From assembly GCA_947505885.1 (NCBI GenBank), contig CANNMN010000088.1, positions 1 through 5,805 of the forward strand: a stretch of DNA of 5,805 bases, given 5' to 3'. Numbering within the stretch: position 1 is the stretch's first letter; each line of letters opens with the position of its first letter. Shown piece by piece: positions 1-5,805 of this stretch. Under the pieces are notes generated by a model. It was not told the origin of the DNA, did no database searches, and saw only the letters and a list, made by a program, of their open reading frames with translations. The stretch is from Rickettsiales bacterium. Lineage in GTDB: Bacteria > Pseudomonadota > Alphaproteobacteria > Rickettsiales > UBA1997. The position numbers were made by a program, and so were the translations under genes.

Positions 1-1493
1 TTAACGCTTCAGGCAAAGTTAAAAATTGCCTTCCGATCAGTGGAATCAGGCTAGTTGACGCCAATTTACTTTCTTCATCTCGTCAAAAAAAACTCACCTC
101 ACCATTCATCGGCAGATGTTTTGGAGCAAAATTTTTGGGCGAGGTCGTCACCAAAATTACCAATTATTACCAAGGCCTAGGCTACGTCACTACACAAGTT
201 GCTTCACCAAAACAAAATCTAAAAAGCGGCATTTTAGAGTTAAAAATTATCGAAGGAAAAATTGAAAAAATTTCTCTGGGACGAGACCGCGTGATTGAAA
301 AAATGCAAAAATTTACTGCCTTCGGAAATATCGAAGGTGACGCACTCAACATCAATGAAATCAACCAAGGAATCTATCAAATCAATCGTCTACAATCTAA
401 TCGCGCGACGATGAAAATCGAGCCAGGAAGCGTTGATGGTGAGAGCAAAATTCTTGTCGAAAATCAGAAAAAATTTCCACTCCATGCGACCGTCGGCAAA
501 GATAATTTGGGCAATAAATTCACTGGCGTGCAGCGCACAAATTTTTCTTCAAGCCTCGATAATCTTTTGTTTCTGAATGACGGTTTAAGCGTAAGTTACA
601 CAGCAAATTTGCACGACGATCACCAGATTAAAAACCTCGAAGCCTTTAGCAGCGGCATCTCTATTCCATTCAAATCCAACACATTTTCTTACGATTTTTC
701 GCGCAGTGAATTCAAAGGAACAAATGCCGGATCAACTACCTCGCTTGTCACAAACGGCTTCTCACAACAAAATAAATTCAGCCTCGATCGAGTTTTACTT
801 AATAAAGCTGACTTGAGAATCTCGATAAACAGTTCGCTTACTTCCAAAAGTGCGGCGAGTTATCAAAATGGCGCCAAGTTGAGTAATTCCGAGCGCAGAT
901 TAACAATTTTAAACTTAGGATTTTCTGCCTCTTCATATTTTAGCAACGGCACCAGTCTTTATTTTAAGCCTACTTACATCCTCGGATTAACTGCGCTTAA
1001 TGCCAAAAAAGATCAGCAAAATATTTCCTCCTCAACTGCTAAAGCCCAATTTGAAGCTCTAAAATTTTACGCTTCGGCTGCAAAAAAATTTACGACTATT
1101 CCACTGACTTTCAGCACTGAAATGGACAGCCAAATTTCCAAACAAACACTTTTTGGCTCTGAACAATTCGCCGTCGGCGGCTATTATTCGGTGCGCGGCT
1201 TTAAAGAAAATTACGTCTCTGCTGATTCTGGCTATTATTTCAGAAATAAAATTAGCTTCAGCCCTGGATTTAAAGTCACCTTCGAGCCTTTCTACGACTA
1301 CGGTTATGCTAAAAATAAATATGATGGCTCGAGCGGAAGATTATCTGGAACCGGGATCAAAACTATTTTTTCTAATCCTTATTTTAATGCTTCGATGACT
1401 TATTCGAAGGGCTTAAGCAAGTCACAACTCATCTCTTCGAATGTTAAAGAAAATAAGTTGGTTTATTTTGAAATTAGTGCGAGTTGTTGCTAG
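1..1493 (+). CDS. Two-partner secretion transporter TpsB (ShlB/FhaC/HecB family), 5'-partial
   Basis: Outer-membrane beta-barrel that exports a large TpsA partner (haemolysin or adhesin type). The frame is open from base 3, giving 496 visible residues before TAG at 1491-1493; the family is usually about 550-580, so only the signal peptide and N-terminal plug/linker region should be missing. The visible protein opens with a POTRA_2-type domain, with the family's Cys pair at codons 27 and 117 (probable disulfide), the GRC motif, and YYQGLGYVTTQV just after. A second POTRA-like segment at about 270-460 has the RLQSN...EPGSVDGES pattern. The rest is barrel, with the L6-loop motif VRGF at 1191-1202. 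A TTG at 135 could be read as a start, but that would cut off half of the first POTRA. The chain ends in Ser-Cys-Cys, not the usual aromatic residue. No TpsA partner is in the window, so the substrate is unknown. Confidence 0.9.
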   Translation, partial: NASGKVKNCLPISGIRLVDANLLSSSRQKKLTSPFIGRCFGAKFLGEVVTKITNYYQGLGYVTTQVASPKQNLKSGILELKIIEGKIEKISLGRDRVIEKMQKFTAFGNIEGDALNINEINQGIYQINRLQSNRATMKIEPGSVDGESKILVENQKKFPLHATVGKDNLGNKFTGVQRTNFSSSLDNLLFLNDGLSVSYTANLHDDHQIKNLEAFSSGISIPFKSNTFSYDFSRSEFKGTNAGSTTSLVTNGFSQQNKFSLDRVLLNKADLRISINSSLTSKSAASYQNGAKLSNSERRLTILNLGFSASSYFSNGTSLYFKPTYILGLTALNAKKDQQNISSSTAKAQFEALKFYASAAKKFTTIPLTFSTEMDSQISKQTLFGSEQFAVGGYYSVRGFKENYVSADSGYYFRNKISFSPGFKVTFEPFYDYGYAKNKYDGSSGRLSGTGIKTIFSNPYFNASMTYSKGLSKSQLISSNVKENKLVYFEISASCC

Positions 1494-1531
1494 CTTCTTT
1501 GATTCCTAAAAATGGGGAGATCTAAGAAGCT
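1492..1531 (+). other. Imperfect hairpin at the end of the TpsB gene
   Basis: AGCTTCTT at 1492-1499 and AAGAAGCT at 1524-1531 are perfect 8-base inverted repeats. After a T-T mismatch, GAT at 1501-1503 can pair with ATC at 1520-1522, and a short TCC/GGA stem can extend it past a bulge, leaving an A-rich loop. The stem includes the last two bases of the TAG stop. No T-run follows on either strand, so it is not a standard intrinsic terminator. It could be a weak or Rho-assisted end, an mRNA-stability element or chance in AT-rich DNA. Confidence 0.3.
1499..1526 (+). promoter_or_regulatory. Weak sigma70-like promoter candidate before pncC
   Basis: TTGATT (1499-1504) and TCTAAG (1521-1526) lie 16 bases apart and each matches four of six consensus positions. 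Transcription would start near 1533, leaving a leader of about 20 bases before the pncC ATG. This is the only gap where a promoter for the pncC-pur cluster could sit within the window, but such a match is expected by chance in AT-rich DNA. The pair also overlaps the hairpin, and read-through from the TpsB gene is an alternative. Confidence 0.18.
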
Positions 1532-1552
1532 CCTAAAACACTTAAGATTTCA

Positions 1553-2026
1553 ATGTTCTTCGACTCAAATCTTCTCTCTCAAGCGCAAAAAATTTTACGC
1601 ATTTTTGAGGAAAAAAAGTTAAAAATTACTATCGCTGAATCCTGCACTGGTGGTCTTTTATCAGCTTTATTGACCGAAATTCCTGGAGCGTCAAAAGTAC
1701 TTGAGCGCGGTTTCGTTACTTATTCAAATCAGGCAAAAATCGACCTACTCGGAGTAAAGAAAGAAACACTGAAAAACTTTGGCGCAGTAAGCGCAGAAAC
1801 CGCTGAAGAAATGGCTCAAGGTGCATTAAAAAATTCACAAGCCGATGTCGCAATTTCCATTACCGGAGTTGCAGGACCAGAAGAAAAATCAGGCTTGGTG
1901 CATATCGCAGTTGCAAGTCACAGCCATCCAATTGTAAACCGCAAATTCAACTTTGCTGGCGATAGAAACGAGGTTCGAAAAGCCTCGGTGATCGCCGCAT
2001 TACAACTATTAGCATGCAAAAATTAG
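1553..2026 (+). CDS. pncC: Nicotinamide-nucleotide amidohydrolase PncC (CinA C-terminal domain type)
   Basis: Cytosolic enzyme that deamidates nicotinamide mononucleotide to nicotinate mononucleotide, feeding NAD recycling. The 157 residues are a stand-alone CinA C-terminal domain without the N-terminal COG1058 domain, close to the usual length of about 160. The conserved block ESCTGG is at residues 29-34, its Ser30 being the proposed nucleophile. YSNQAKIDLLGV, GAVSAETAEEMA and the SITGVAGP block (about 102-109) are further family marks. After GP the usual Gly-rich stretch ending in KPVG is shortened to EEKSG. The ATG at 1553 is the first good start after an in-frame TAA at 1523-1525; no clear Shine-Dalgarno site precedes it. 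Its last 13 bases overlap purC, so the two are probably co-transcribed. Assignment to the family is firm; enzyme activity is inferred. Confidence 0.92.
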   Translation: MFFDSNLLSQAQKILRIFEEKKLKITIAESCTGGLLSALLTEIPGASKVLERGFVTYSNQAKIDLLGVKKETLKNFGAVSAETAEEMAQGALKNSQADVAISITGVAGPEEKSGLVHIAVASHSHPIVNRKFNFAGDRNEVRKASVIAALQLLACKN

Positions 2027-2727
2027 AGAAAATTTACGAAGGCAAAGCCAAACAACTTTTCACAACTTCAGACGAAAATTTGCTCATCCAATTTTTCAAA
2101 GACAGCGCCACTGCTTTCAACGGAGAGAAGAAAGAAATTATCGAGGGGAAAGGTATTTTGAATAATGTGATTTCAGAATATTTAATGAACGAACTCGCGA
2201 CCGCCGGAATTCCAACTCATTTCGTAAAAAGATTAAATGAACGCGAACAGTTGATTAAAAAAGTTACAATTATTCCACTTGAGGTAATCATCAGAAATAT
2301 CGCTGCTGGGTCAATGGCTAAGCGCCTTGGCATTACTGAAGGCTTAGAATTATCCGTACCAGTTTTTGAAATTTGTTTTAAGGATGACGGACTAGGAGAT
2401 CCTTTAATCAACGATGATCACGCCATTAATGTGCTAAAAATTGTCACTAAAAAACAACTCGATGAAATCAAAAATATCACCGCCCGCATCAACGAAATCA
2501 TGTGTAAGATTTTTATCAATATCGGCATTCGCTTAGTTGATTTTAAGATTGAATTTGGATTTGATGCGCAAGGTTCAATCATTCTGGCTGACGAGATCAG
2601 CCCAGATAGCTGCAGACTTTGGGATCAATCAACTTCCGAAAAACTCGACAAAGATCGCTTCAGAAGAAATCTTGGCGGATTAGTCGAGGCCTACAAGGAA
2701 GTGGCTTCACGTTTAGGAATAAAATAG
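2014..2727 (+). CDS. purC: Phosphoribosylaminoimidazole-succinocarboxamide synthase (SAICAR synthetase) PurC
   Basis: Cytosolic ATP-dependent enzyme of de novo purine synthesis; it joins CAIR and aspartate to give SAICAR. The 237 residues are full length for the bacterial single-domain form. Visible family motifs are YEGKAKQLF (8-16, ATP-binding N-lobe), FKDSATAFN (28-36), EGKGILNN (44-51), the signature PLEVIIRNIAAGS (88-100), LVDFKIEFG (174-182) and ADEISPDSCRLWD (192-204). All expected conserved residues look intact. The ATG lies inside the end of pncC in another frame (13-nt overlap) and gives the normal family N-terminus. There is no clear Shine-Dalgarno site, so translation is probably coupled to pncC. 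A single base separates its stop from purS. Confidence 0.98.
   Translation: MQKLEKIYEGKAKQLFTTSDENLLIQFFKDSATAFNGEKKEIIEGKGILNNVISEYLMNELATAGIPTHFVKRLNEREQLIKKVTIIPLEVIIRNIAAGSMAKRLGITEGLELSVPVFEICFKDDGLGDPLINDDHAINVLKIVTKKQLDEIKNITARINEIMCKIFINIGIRLVDFKIEFGFDAQGSIILADEISPDSCRLWDQSTSEKLDKDRFRRNLGGLVEAYKEVASRLGIK
2715..2719 (+). promoter_or_regulatory. Shine-Dalgarno site for purS
   Basis: AGGAA inside the last codons of purC, 9 bases before the purS ATG at 2729. It supports that ATG as the start even though purC stops only one base earlier. pncC and purC lack a comparable site. Confidence 0.6.
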
Positions 2728-2728
2728 T

Positions 2729-2971
2729 ATGAAAATCAGAATTCTAATCTCTCTAAAAAAAGGCGTACTTGATACACAAGGCAAAGCAATTGAGGGTTCT
2801 TTGCAAAAAAATCTTGGCTTTGCACAAATCTCACAAGTTAGGCAGGGCAAGGTTGTAGAGCTTGAAATAGCCGAAAATGATCCAGCAAAAATCAAACAGA
2901 TTGTTGACGAAATTTGTGACAAGTTGCTCGTCAATAAAATCATCGAAGACTACAGCTACGAGGCCATCTAA
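2729..2971 (+). CDS. purS: Phosphoribosylformylglycinamidine synthase subunit PurS
   Basis: Small structural subunit of the three-part FGAM synthase (PurS, PurQ, PurL); it bridges PurL and PurQ and helps pass ammonia between them. The 80 residues match the usual PurS size. The N-terminal strand MKIRILISLKKGVLD is followed by PQGKAIEGSL-like residues (here TQGKAIEGSL), then the GFAQISQVRQGKVVEL segment that is typical of the family, and a C-terminal helix with the DEICDKLLVNKIIEDY pattern. The gene begins one base after purC, has an AGGAA ribosome site, and its TAA shares one base with the purQ ATG. This supports coordinated synthesis of the two subunits. PurS as a separate protein is known in Gram-positive bacteria and alphaproteobacteria and absent where PurL is the large single-chain type. 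Confidence 0.96.
   Translation: MKIRILISLKKGVLDTQGKAIEGSLQKNLGFAQISQVRQGKVVELEIAENDPAKIKQIVDEICDKLLVNKIIEDYSYEAI
2960..2963 (+). promoter_or_regulatory. Shine-Dalgarno site for purQ
   Basis: GAGG within the end of purS, 7 bases before the purQ ATG at 2971. It fixes the purQ start at the TAATG stop-start overlap. Confidence 0.55.
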
Positions 2972-3651
2972 TGAAATCAGCAGTAATTACTTTTCCCGGC
3001 TCAAATTGTGATCGCGATGCCGTTGATGCTTTACAAAAAATTGGCGCACGTGTGCAAAGAATTTGGCACCAAGAAACCAAGCTTGATGACGATCTAGATT
3101 TAATAATTGTTCCTGGCGGATTTTCTTACGGCGACTATTTGCGCTCTGGTGCGATGGCCGCGATTTCACCAGTAATGATGGAAGTAAAAAGACTTTCTAA
3201 AAAGGGCGTTAGAGTTCTTGGTATATGCAACGGCTTTCAAATTCTCACTGAAGCCGGACTTCTTCCCGGAGTGCTTACGCGTAATAAAAAAATGAAATTC
3301 ATTTGTCAGACTATGAATTTGCGCGTTGAAAATAAAAACTCCGCTTTCACTCATAAATATAACGCGCATCAACTTATTCGCGTTCCAATAGCGCATATGG
3401 ATGGAAATTACTTTGCTGATTCTACAACTCTAAAAAAACTCGAAGATACTGATTCAATTGCCTTTCGCTACATTAATGAAGATGGCAATCTTACTGACGA
3501 AGCCAATCCAAATGGGTCTCTTTTGAACATCGCTGGAATTTTTAACGAAAAGAAAAATGTGCTCGGCATGATGCCTCATCCAGAAAGAGCAATCGATATA
3601 GATAACGGATCGAGTGATGGATTAATCTTATTTAACAGTCTTCTTAACTGA
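2971..3651 (+). CDS. purQ: Phosphoribosylformylglycinamidine synthase subunit PurQ (glutamine amidotransferase)
   Basis: Class I glutaminase subunit of FGAM synthase: it frees ammonia from glutamine for PurL, which converts FGAR to FGAM in purine synthesis. The 226 residues are full length. The N-terminus has the family mark FPGSNCDRD (8-16), followed by VPGGFSYGDYLRSGA (47-61). The nucleophile elbow LGICNGFQIL (83-92) holds Cys86, and MMPHPERA (200-207) supplies His203 and Glu205 of the triad, so the enzyme looks active. It is the last gene of the + strand cluster. purL, often placed next in alphaproteobacteria, does not follow; instead the final 24 bases overlap the end of lptE on the opposite strand. 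Confidence 0.98.
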   Translation: MKSAVITFPGSNCDRDAVDALQKIGARVQRIWHQETKLDDDLDLIIVPGGFSYGDYLRSGAMAAISPVMMEVKRLSKKGVRVLGICNGFQILTEAGLLPGVLTRNKKMKFICQTMNLRVENKNSAFTHKYNAHQLIRVPIAHMDGNYFADSTTLKKLEDTDSIAFRYINEDGNLTDEANPNGSLLNIAGIFNEKKNVLGMMPHPERAIDIDNGSSDGLILFNSLLN

Positions 3652-4341
3652 TTCTGTAAATGGGCAAATGAATTTTTGCTTTGTCTCATAACCCCATTCT
3701 CTATTTTCTTTTCTAATTTTCTGCTCATCGCTCTTATCATCTCCGCGTACATCATCAGCCCTATCATACATTAATTCTTCTTTCGGCTCTTCTTTCACTT
3801 CTTCCACCACCTCATTTTCCGCGTTTTTTGGCTTTTCTGCGCATTTCTTTTTTACCTCAATAAAATCATTTACTAGCGCATTACGAATATTCTGTGCGGC
3901 AATTTTGGTTAAGTTTAATCGCACTGTATCATCGGCAACATAGGTGCCATAACGGTTAGTACTAACATCGTAACTATCATTTACCGCGGTTGTACCTCTT
4001 GAAATTATCGCGCCATTTTCAAGATTTTTAAGTTCGTAAAGAACGTCAATGTTGACGCGGTTACGACCTGAGGCGCCAGTCTGAGTAATTAATGCGCCGG
4101 AAACTGATTTGTTCGCTCTTAAGATTAGAAAATATTTCGGCTCTGATTTTATGTAGTCTGGATTCAGCAGGTCGTAAAGATTATTTTTTAATTCCTGACT
4201 TAGGTGATCTCGATCTTTTTTTATCCTGATCGAGGCAAGATCTTCGGCGTAGGAAAATTTATTATCTTCATCGCGATAAATTATCTGAAATCCGCATGAG
4301 CAAAAACTTGCCAAGAGAATTAAGCAGAAAAAATTACGCAT
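3628..4341 (-). CDS. lptE: LPS-assembly lipoprotein LptE-like, with acidic C-terminal extension
   Basis: Probable outer-membrane lipoprotein that plugs LptD and helps place LPS in the outer leaflet. Of 237 residues, 1-15 are a short hydrophobic signal peptide with lipidation at Cys16 (FCS|CGF). The mature start CGFQIIY resembles the CGFxPLY of alphaproteobacterial LptE. The core (about 16-163) has the family pattern: an SIRI strand, a helix with LSQELKNNLYDLL, YFLILRA, R-N-R-V before a YEL strand, then SRGTTAVNDSYDV, an RYGTY segment and a C-terminal helix IAAQNIRNALVNDF. Residues 164-237 are an extra charged tail rich in Glu and Lys. The start is fixed by an in-frame TAA two codons upstream; it overlaps the end of pyrG by 8 nt, suggesting translational coupling. 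The family was recognised from pattern, not strong identity, so a different small lipoprotein is possible. Confidence 0.78.
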   Translation of the reverse strand: MRNFFCLILLASFCSCGFQIIYRDEDNKFSYAEDLASIRIKKDRDHLSQELKNNLYDLLNPDYIKSEPKYFLILRANKSVSGALITQTGASGRNRVNIDVLYELKNLENGAIISRGTTAVNDSYDVSTNRYGTYVADDTVRLNLTKIAAQNIRNALVNDFIEVKKKCAEKPKNAENEVVEEVKEEPKEELMYDRADDVRGDDKSDEQKIRKENREWGYETKQKFICPFTESVKKTVK

Positions 4342-5805
4342 ATTTTAGAGCGGCTTTAACAAAAGAAATGAAGAGCGGATGCGCCGCAAATGGTTTTGAT
4401 TTCAACTCAGGATGGAATTGCACGCCAACAAAAAATGGGTGATTTGGAATCTCGACAATCTCAGGCAATTTATCATCAGGCGACATTCCAGAAAATTTTA
4501 ACCCAGCTTTTTCTAGTTTATTTCTAAAATTAACATTCACTTCGTAACGATGACGATGGCGTTCAGAAATTTTATTTTTGCCGTAAATTTTTTCAGCGAC
4601 CGAGCCTTTTTCAATCACGCATGGATAAGCGCCAAGTCTCATTGTGCCGCCCATGTCGCTACCAGCTTTTTTAGTTTTTTTGCCGGATTTATCTTGCCAT
4701 TCACTCATCATTCCAATCACGAAGGTTCCTTTTTTAGCGAACTCACTCGAAGTTGCATCCTCAATTCCAAGAACGTTGCGGGCATATTCAATCACCGCCA
4801 TTTGCATGCCGTAGCAAATTCCAAGACATGGGATTTTTTGTAAACGCGCTTGCTTGATCATGTCGATTTTACCCTCAACCCCGTCTTCACCAAAGCCCCC
4901 CGGAACAAGAACTGCGTTGATATTTTTTGGTAAATCATTTTTGCCTTTACGCGCATTGACCCAAGTAATTTTTGCCTTGGCTTGCATTGAAAATGCGGCG
5001 TGATCGATAGCTTCGATTAGTGATTTGTAAGAGTCTTTGTAGTCAGTATATTTTCCAACAATGGCAATATTTACCTCAGCCTTCGGATTCTCGATCGCAT
5101 TTTTGATTTTGATCCACTTGGTCAAATCGGGCTTCTTGCTATAATCGAGTTTGAAGAATTTGAGAATTTCGGTGTCGAGTCCGTTTTGATGATAGATCAG
5201 CGGAACTTCGTAGATGCTTGCGGCGTTTGGTGCGGCAATCACTGATGAAATTGGCACTGAGCACATCTTAGCAATTTTTTCTAAATGCGCTTTAGTGGTC
5301 GGTCTTTCGGCGCGACAAAGCAAAACGCTTGGCTGAATGCCAATCGAACGCAGTTCTTTTACTGAGTGCTGAGTTGGTTTTGTTTTGAGCTCATTCGCGC
5401 TTTCAATGTAAGGCAAAAGAGTGAGGTGTAAGAAGGCGCAGCGATCTTGACCCATTTCGTAACCGAGCTGACGAATAGTTTCAAAAAATGGCAATGCTTC
5501 AATATCACCAACCGTTCCGCCGATTTCGCACAAGATAAAATCTGTTCCTTTTACGTCGTTTAAAATAAATTCTTTGATGAGATCAGTAACGTGTGGAATC
5601 ACTTGTACTGTGCCGCCAAGATAGTCGCCCTTGCGTTCTTTTGCTAAAAGTTTTGAGTAAATTTGACCAGCAGTGACATTGTCAGACTTTTTCGCATCTA
5701 CCCCGGTAAAACGCTCGTAATGACCAAGATCAAGATCGGTTTCCGCACCATCTTCCGTAACAAAAACTTCGCCATGCTGAGTCGGGCTCATAGTGCCGGG
5801 ATCAA
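4334..5805 (-). CDS. pyrG: CTP synthase PyrG, 5'-partial
   Basis: Cytosolic enzyme that makes CTP from UTP, ATP and glutamine, the last step of pyrimidine nucleotide synthesis. The frame runs off the right edge: codons for DPGT precede the Met at 5789-5791, exactly as in the internal family motif DPGTMSPxQHGEV, so that Met is not the start. About 50 N-terminal residues, including the P-loop region, lie outside. Counting from that Met, the synthase domain shows HGEVFVTEDGAETDLDLGHY (6-25) and CEIGGTVGDIE (88-98). The glutaminase domain has GKYTDYKDSYKS (246-257), PGGFG (297-301), the nucleophile Cys326 in LGICYGMQ, GGTMRLGAYP (381-390) and QFHPE (458-462) with His460 and Glu462. No key residue is missing in the visible part. 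It precedes lptE on the minus strand, with their ends overlapping in ATGCGTAA. Confidence 0.98.
   Translation of the reverse strand, partial: DPGTMSPTQHGEVFVTEDGAETDLDLGHYERFTGVDAKKSDNVTAGQIYSKLLAKERKGDYLGGTVQVIPHVTDLIKEFILNDVKGTDFILCEIGGTVGDIEALPFFETIRQLGYEMGQDRCAFLHLTLLPYIESANELKTKPTQHSVKELRSIGIQPSVLLCRAERPTTKAHLEKIAKMCSVPISSVIAAPNAASIYEVPLIYHQNGLDTEILKFFKLDYSKKPDLTKWIKIKNAIENPKAEVNIAIVGKYTDYKDSYKSLIEAIDHAAFSMQAKAKITWVNARKGKNDLPKNINAVLVPGGFGEDGVEGKIDMIKQARLQKIPCLGICYGMQMAVIEYARNVLGIEDATSSEFAKKGTFVIGMMSEWQDKSGKKTKKAGSDMGGTMRLGAYPCVIEKGSVAEKIYGKNKISERHRHRYEVNVNFRNKLEKAGLKFSGMSPDDKLPEIVEIPNHPFFVGVQFHPELKSKPFAAHPLFISFVKAALKYA

Noticed and set aside
1153..1398. Open frame of 81 codons on the + strand inside the TpsB gene
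   Set aside because: It overlaps the conserved VRGF barrel region in another frame and its product resembles nothing I recognise.
135..1493. TTG at 135 as the start of the TpsB gene
   Set aside because: The same frame stays open to the left edge and the residues before 135 are the first half of a POTRA domain, including its Cys pair. The gene simply begins before the window.
2713..2943. Minus-strand open frame of 76 codons opposite purS
   Set aside because: It is almost fully antisense to purS, a clear family member; its hydrophobic residues mirror purS codons.
3664..3679. Small hairpin GCAAA/TTTGC just after purQ as a terminator
   Set aside because: Only five A-T-rich pairs with a six-base loop, inside the coding region of lptE and with no proper T-run; too weak to call.
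3576..3767. Minus-strand open frame of 63 codons across the purQ/lptE junction
   Set aside because: It lies in a different frame from lptE over the same bases and has no start signal or recognisable product.
4550..4843. Open frame of 97 codons on the + strand inside pyrG
   Set aside because: It is antisense to the conserved glutaminase domain of pyrG, has no family resemblance and no ribosome site; it reflects codon use of the real gene.
4334..5791. ATG at 5791 (minus) as the start of pyrG
   Set aside because: It is the internal Met of the DPGTMSP motif, and the codons just upstream encode DPGT. Starting there would remove the N-terminal P-loop region.

Overview
The window looks like chromosomal, mostly housekeeping DNA from an AT-rich Gram-negative bacterium, most likely an alphaproteobacterium. 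Three things point that way. An LptE-type lipoprotein begins its mature part with CGF and has the pattern of alphaproteobacterial LptE. PurS and PurQ are separate proteins, whereas gammaproteobacteria have one large PurL. A TpsB-type outer-membrane transporter and LptE together imply an outer membrane with LPS. The AT-rich, Lys/Asn/Ile-rich coding suggests a reduced or host-associated lineage such as a Rickettsiales-like group, but that is inference. Retained purine synthesis argues against Rickettsia itself, and LptE argues against Anaplasma, Ehrlichia or Wolbachia.

Layout. From position 1 to 1493 (+) lies the 3' part of a two-partner-secretion transporter (TpsB, ShlB/FhaC/HecB family); its start lies before the window. 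A 59-base gap with a hairpin and a weak promoter candidate follows. A tightly packed + strand cluster, pncC-purC-purS-purQ (1553-3651), comes next, with junctions of a 13-nt overlap, a 1-nt gap and a 1-nt overlap. Two minus-strand genes converge on it: lptE (3628-4341), whose last codons overlap the end of purQ by 24 nt, and upstream of it pyrG (4334 to the right edge), which overlaps lptE by 8 nt. pyrG is cut by the window edge and lacks roughly its first 50 residues. No stretch over 60 bases is without a gene.

How the genes fit together. PurC makes SAICAR, and PurS and PurQ are two of the three parts of FGAM synthase; the third part, PurL, is not in the window. PncC recycles nicotinamide mononucleotide for NAD. 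PyrG makes CTP from UTP, and LptE helps LptD insert LPS in the outer membrane. The right part is therefore nucleotide and NAD metabolism plus envelope assembly; the left edge is a protein secretion gene.

I found no tRNA, rRNA, CRISPR array, insertion sequence or phage gene, and no convincing new system. The points most worth a second look are the acidic tail on LptE and its overlap with purQ, the shortened conserved loop in PncC, the Cys-Cys end of the TpsB barrel, and the absence of purL after purQ.
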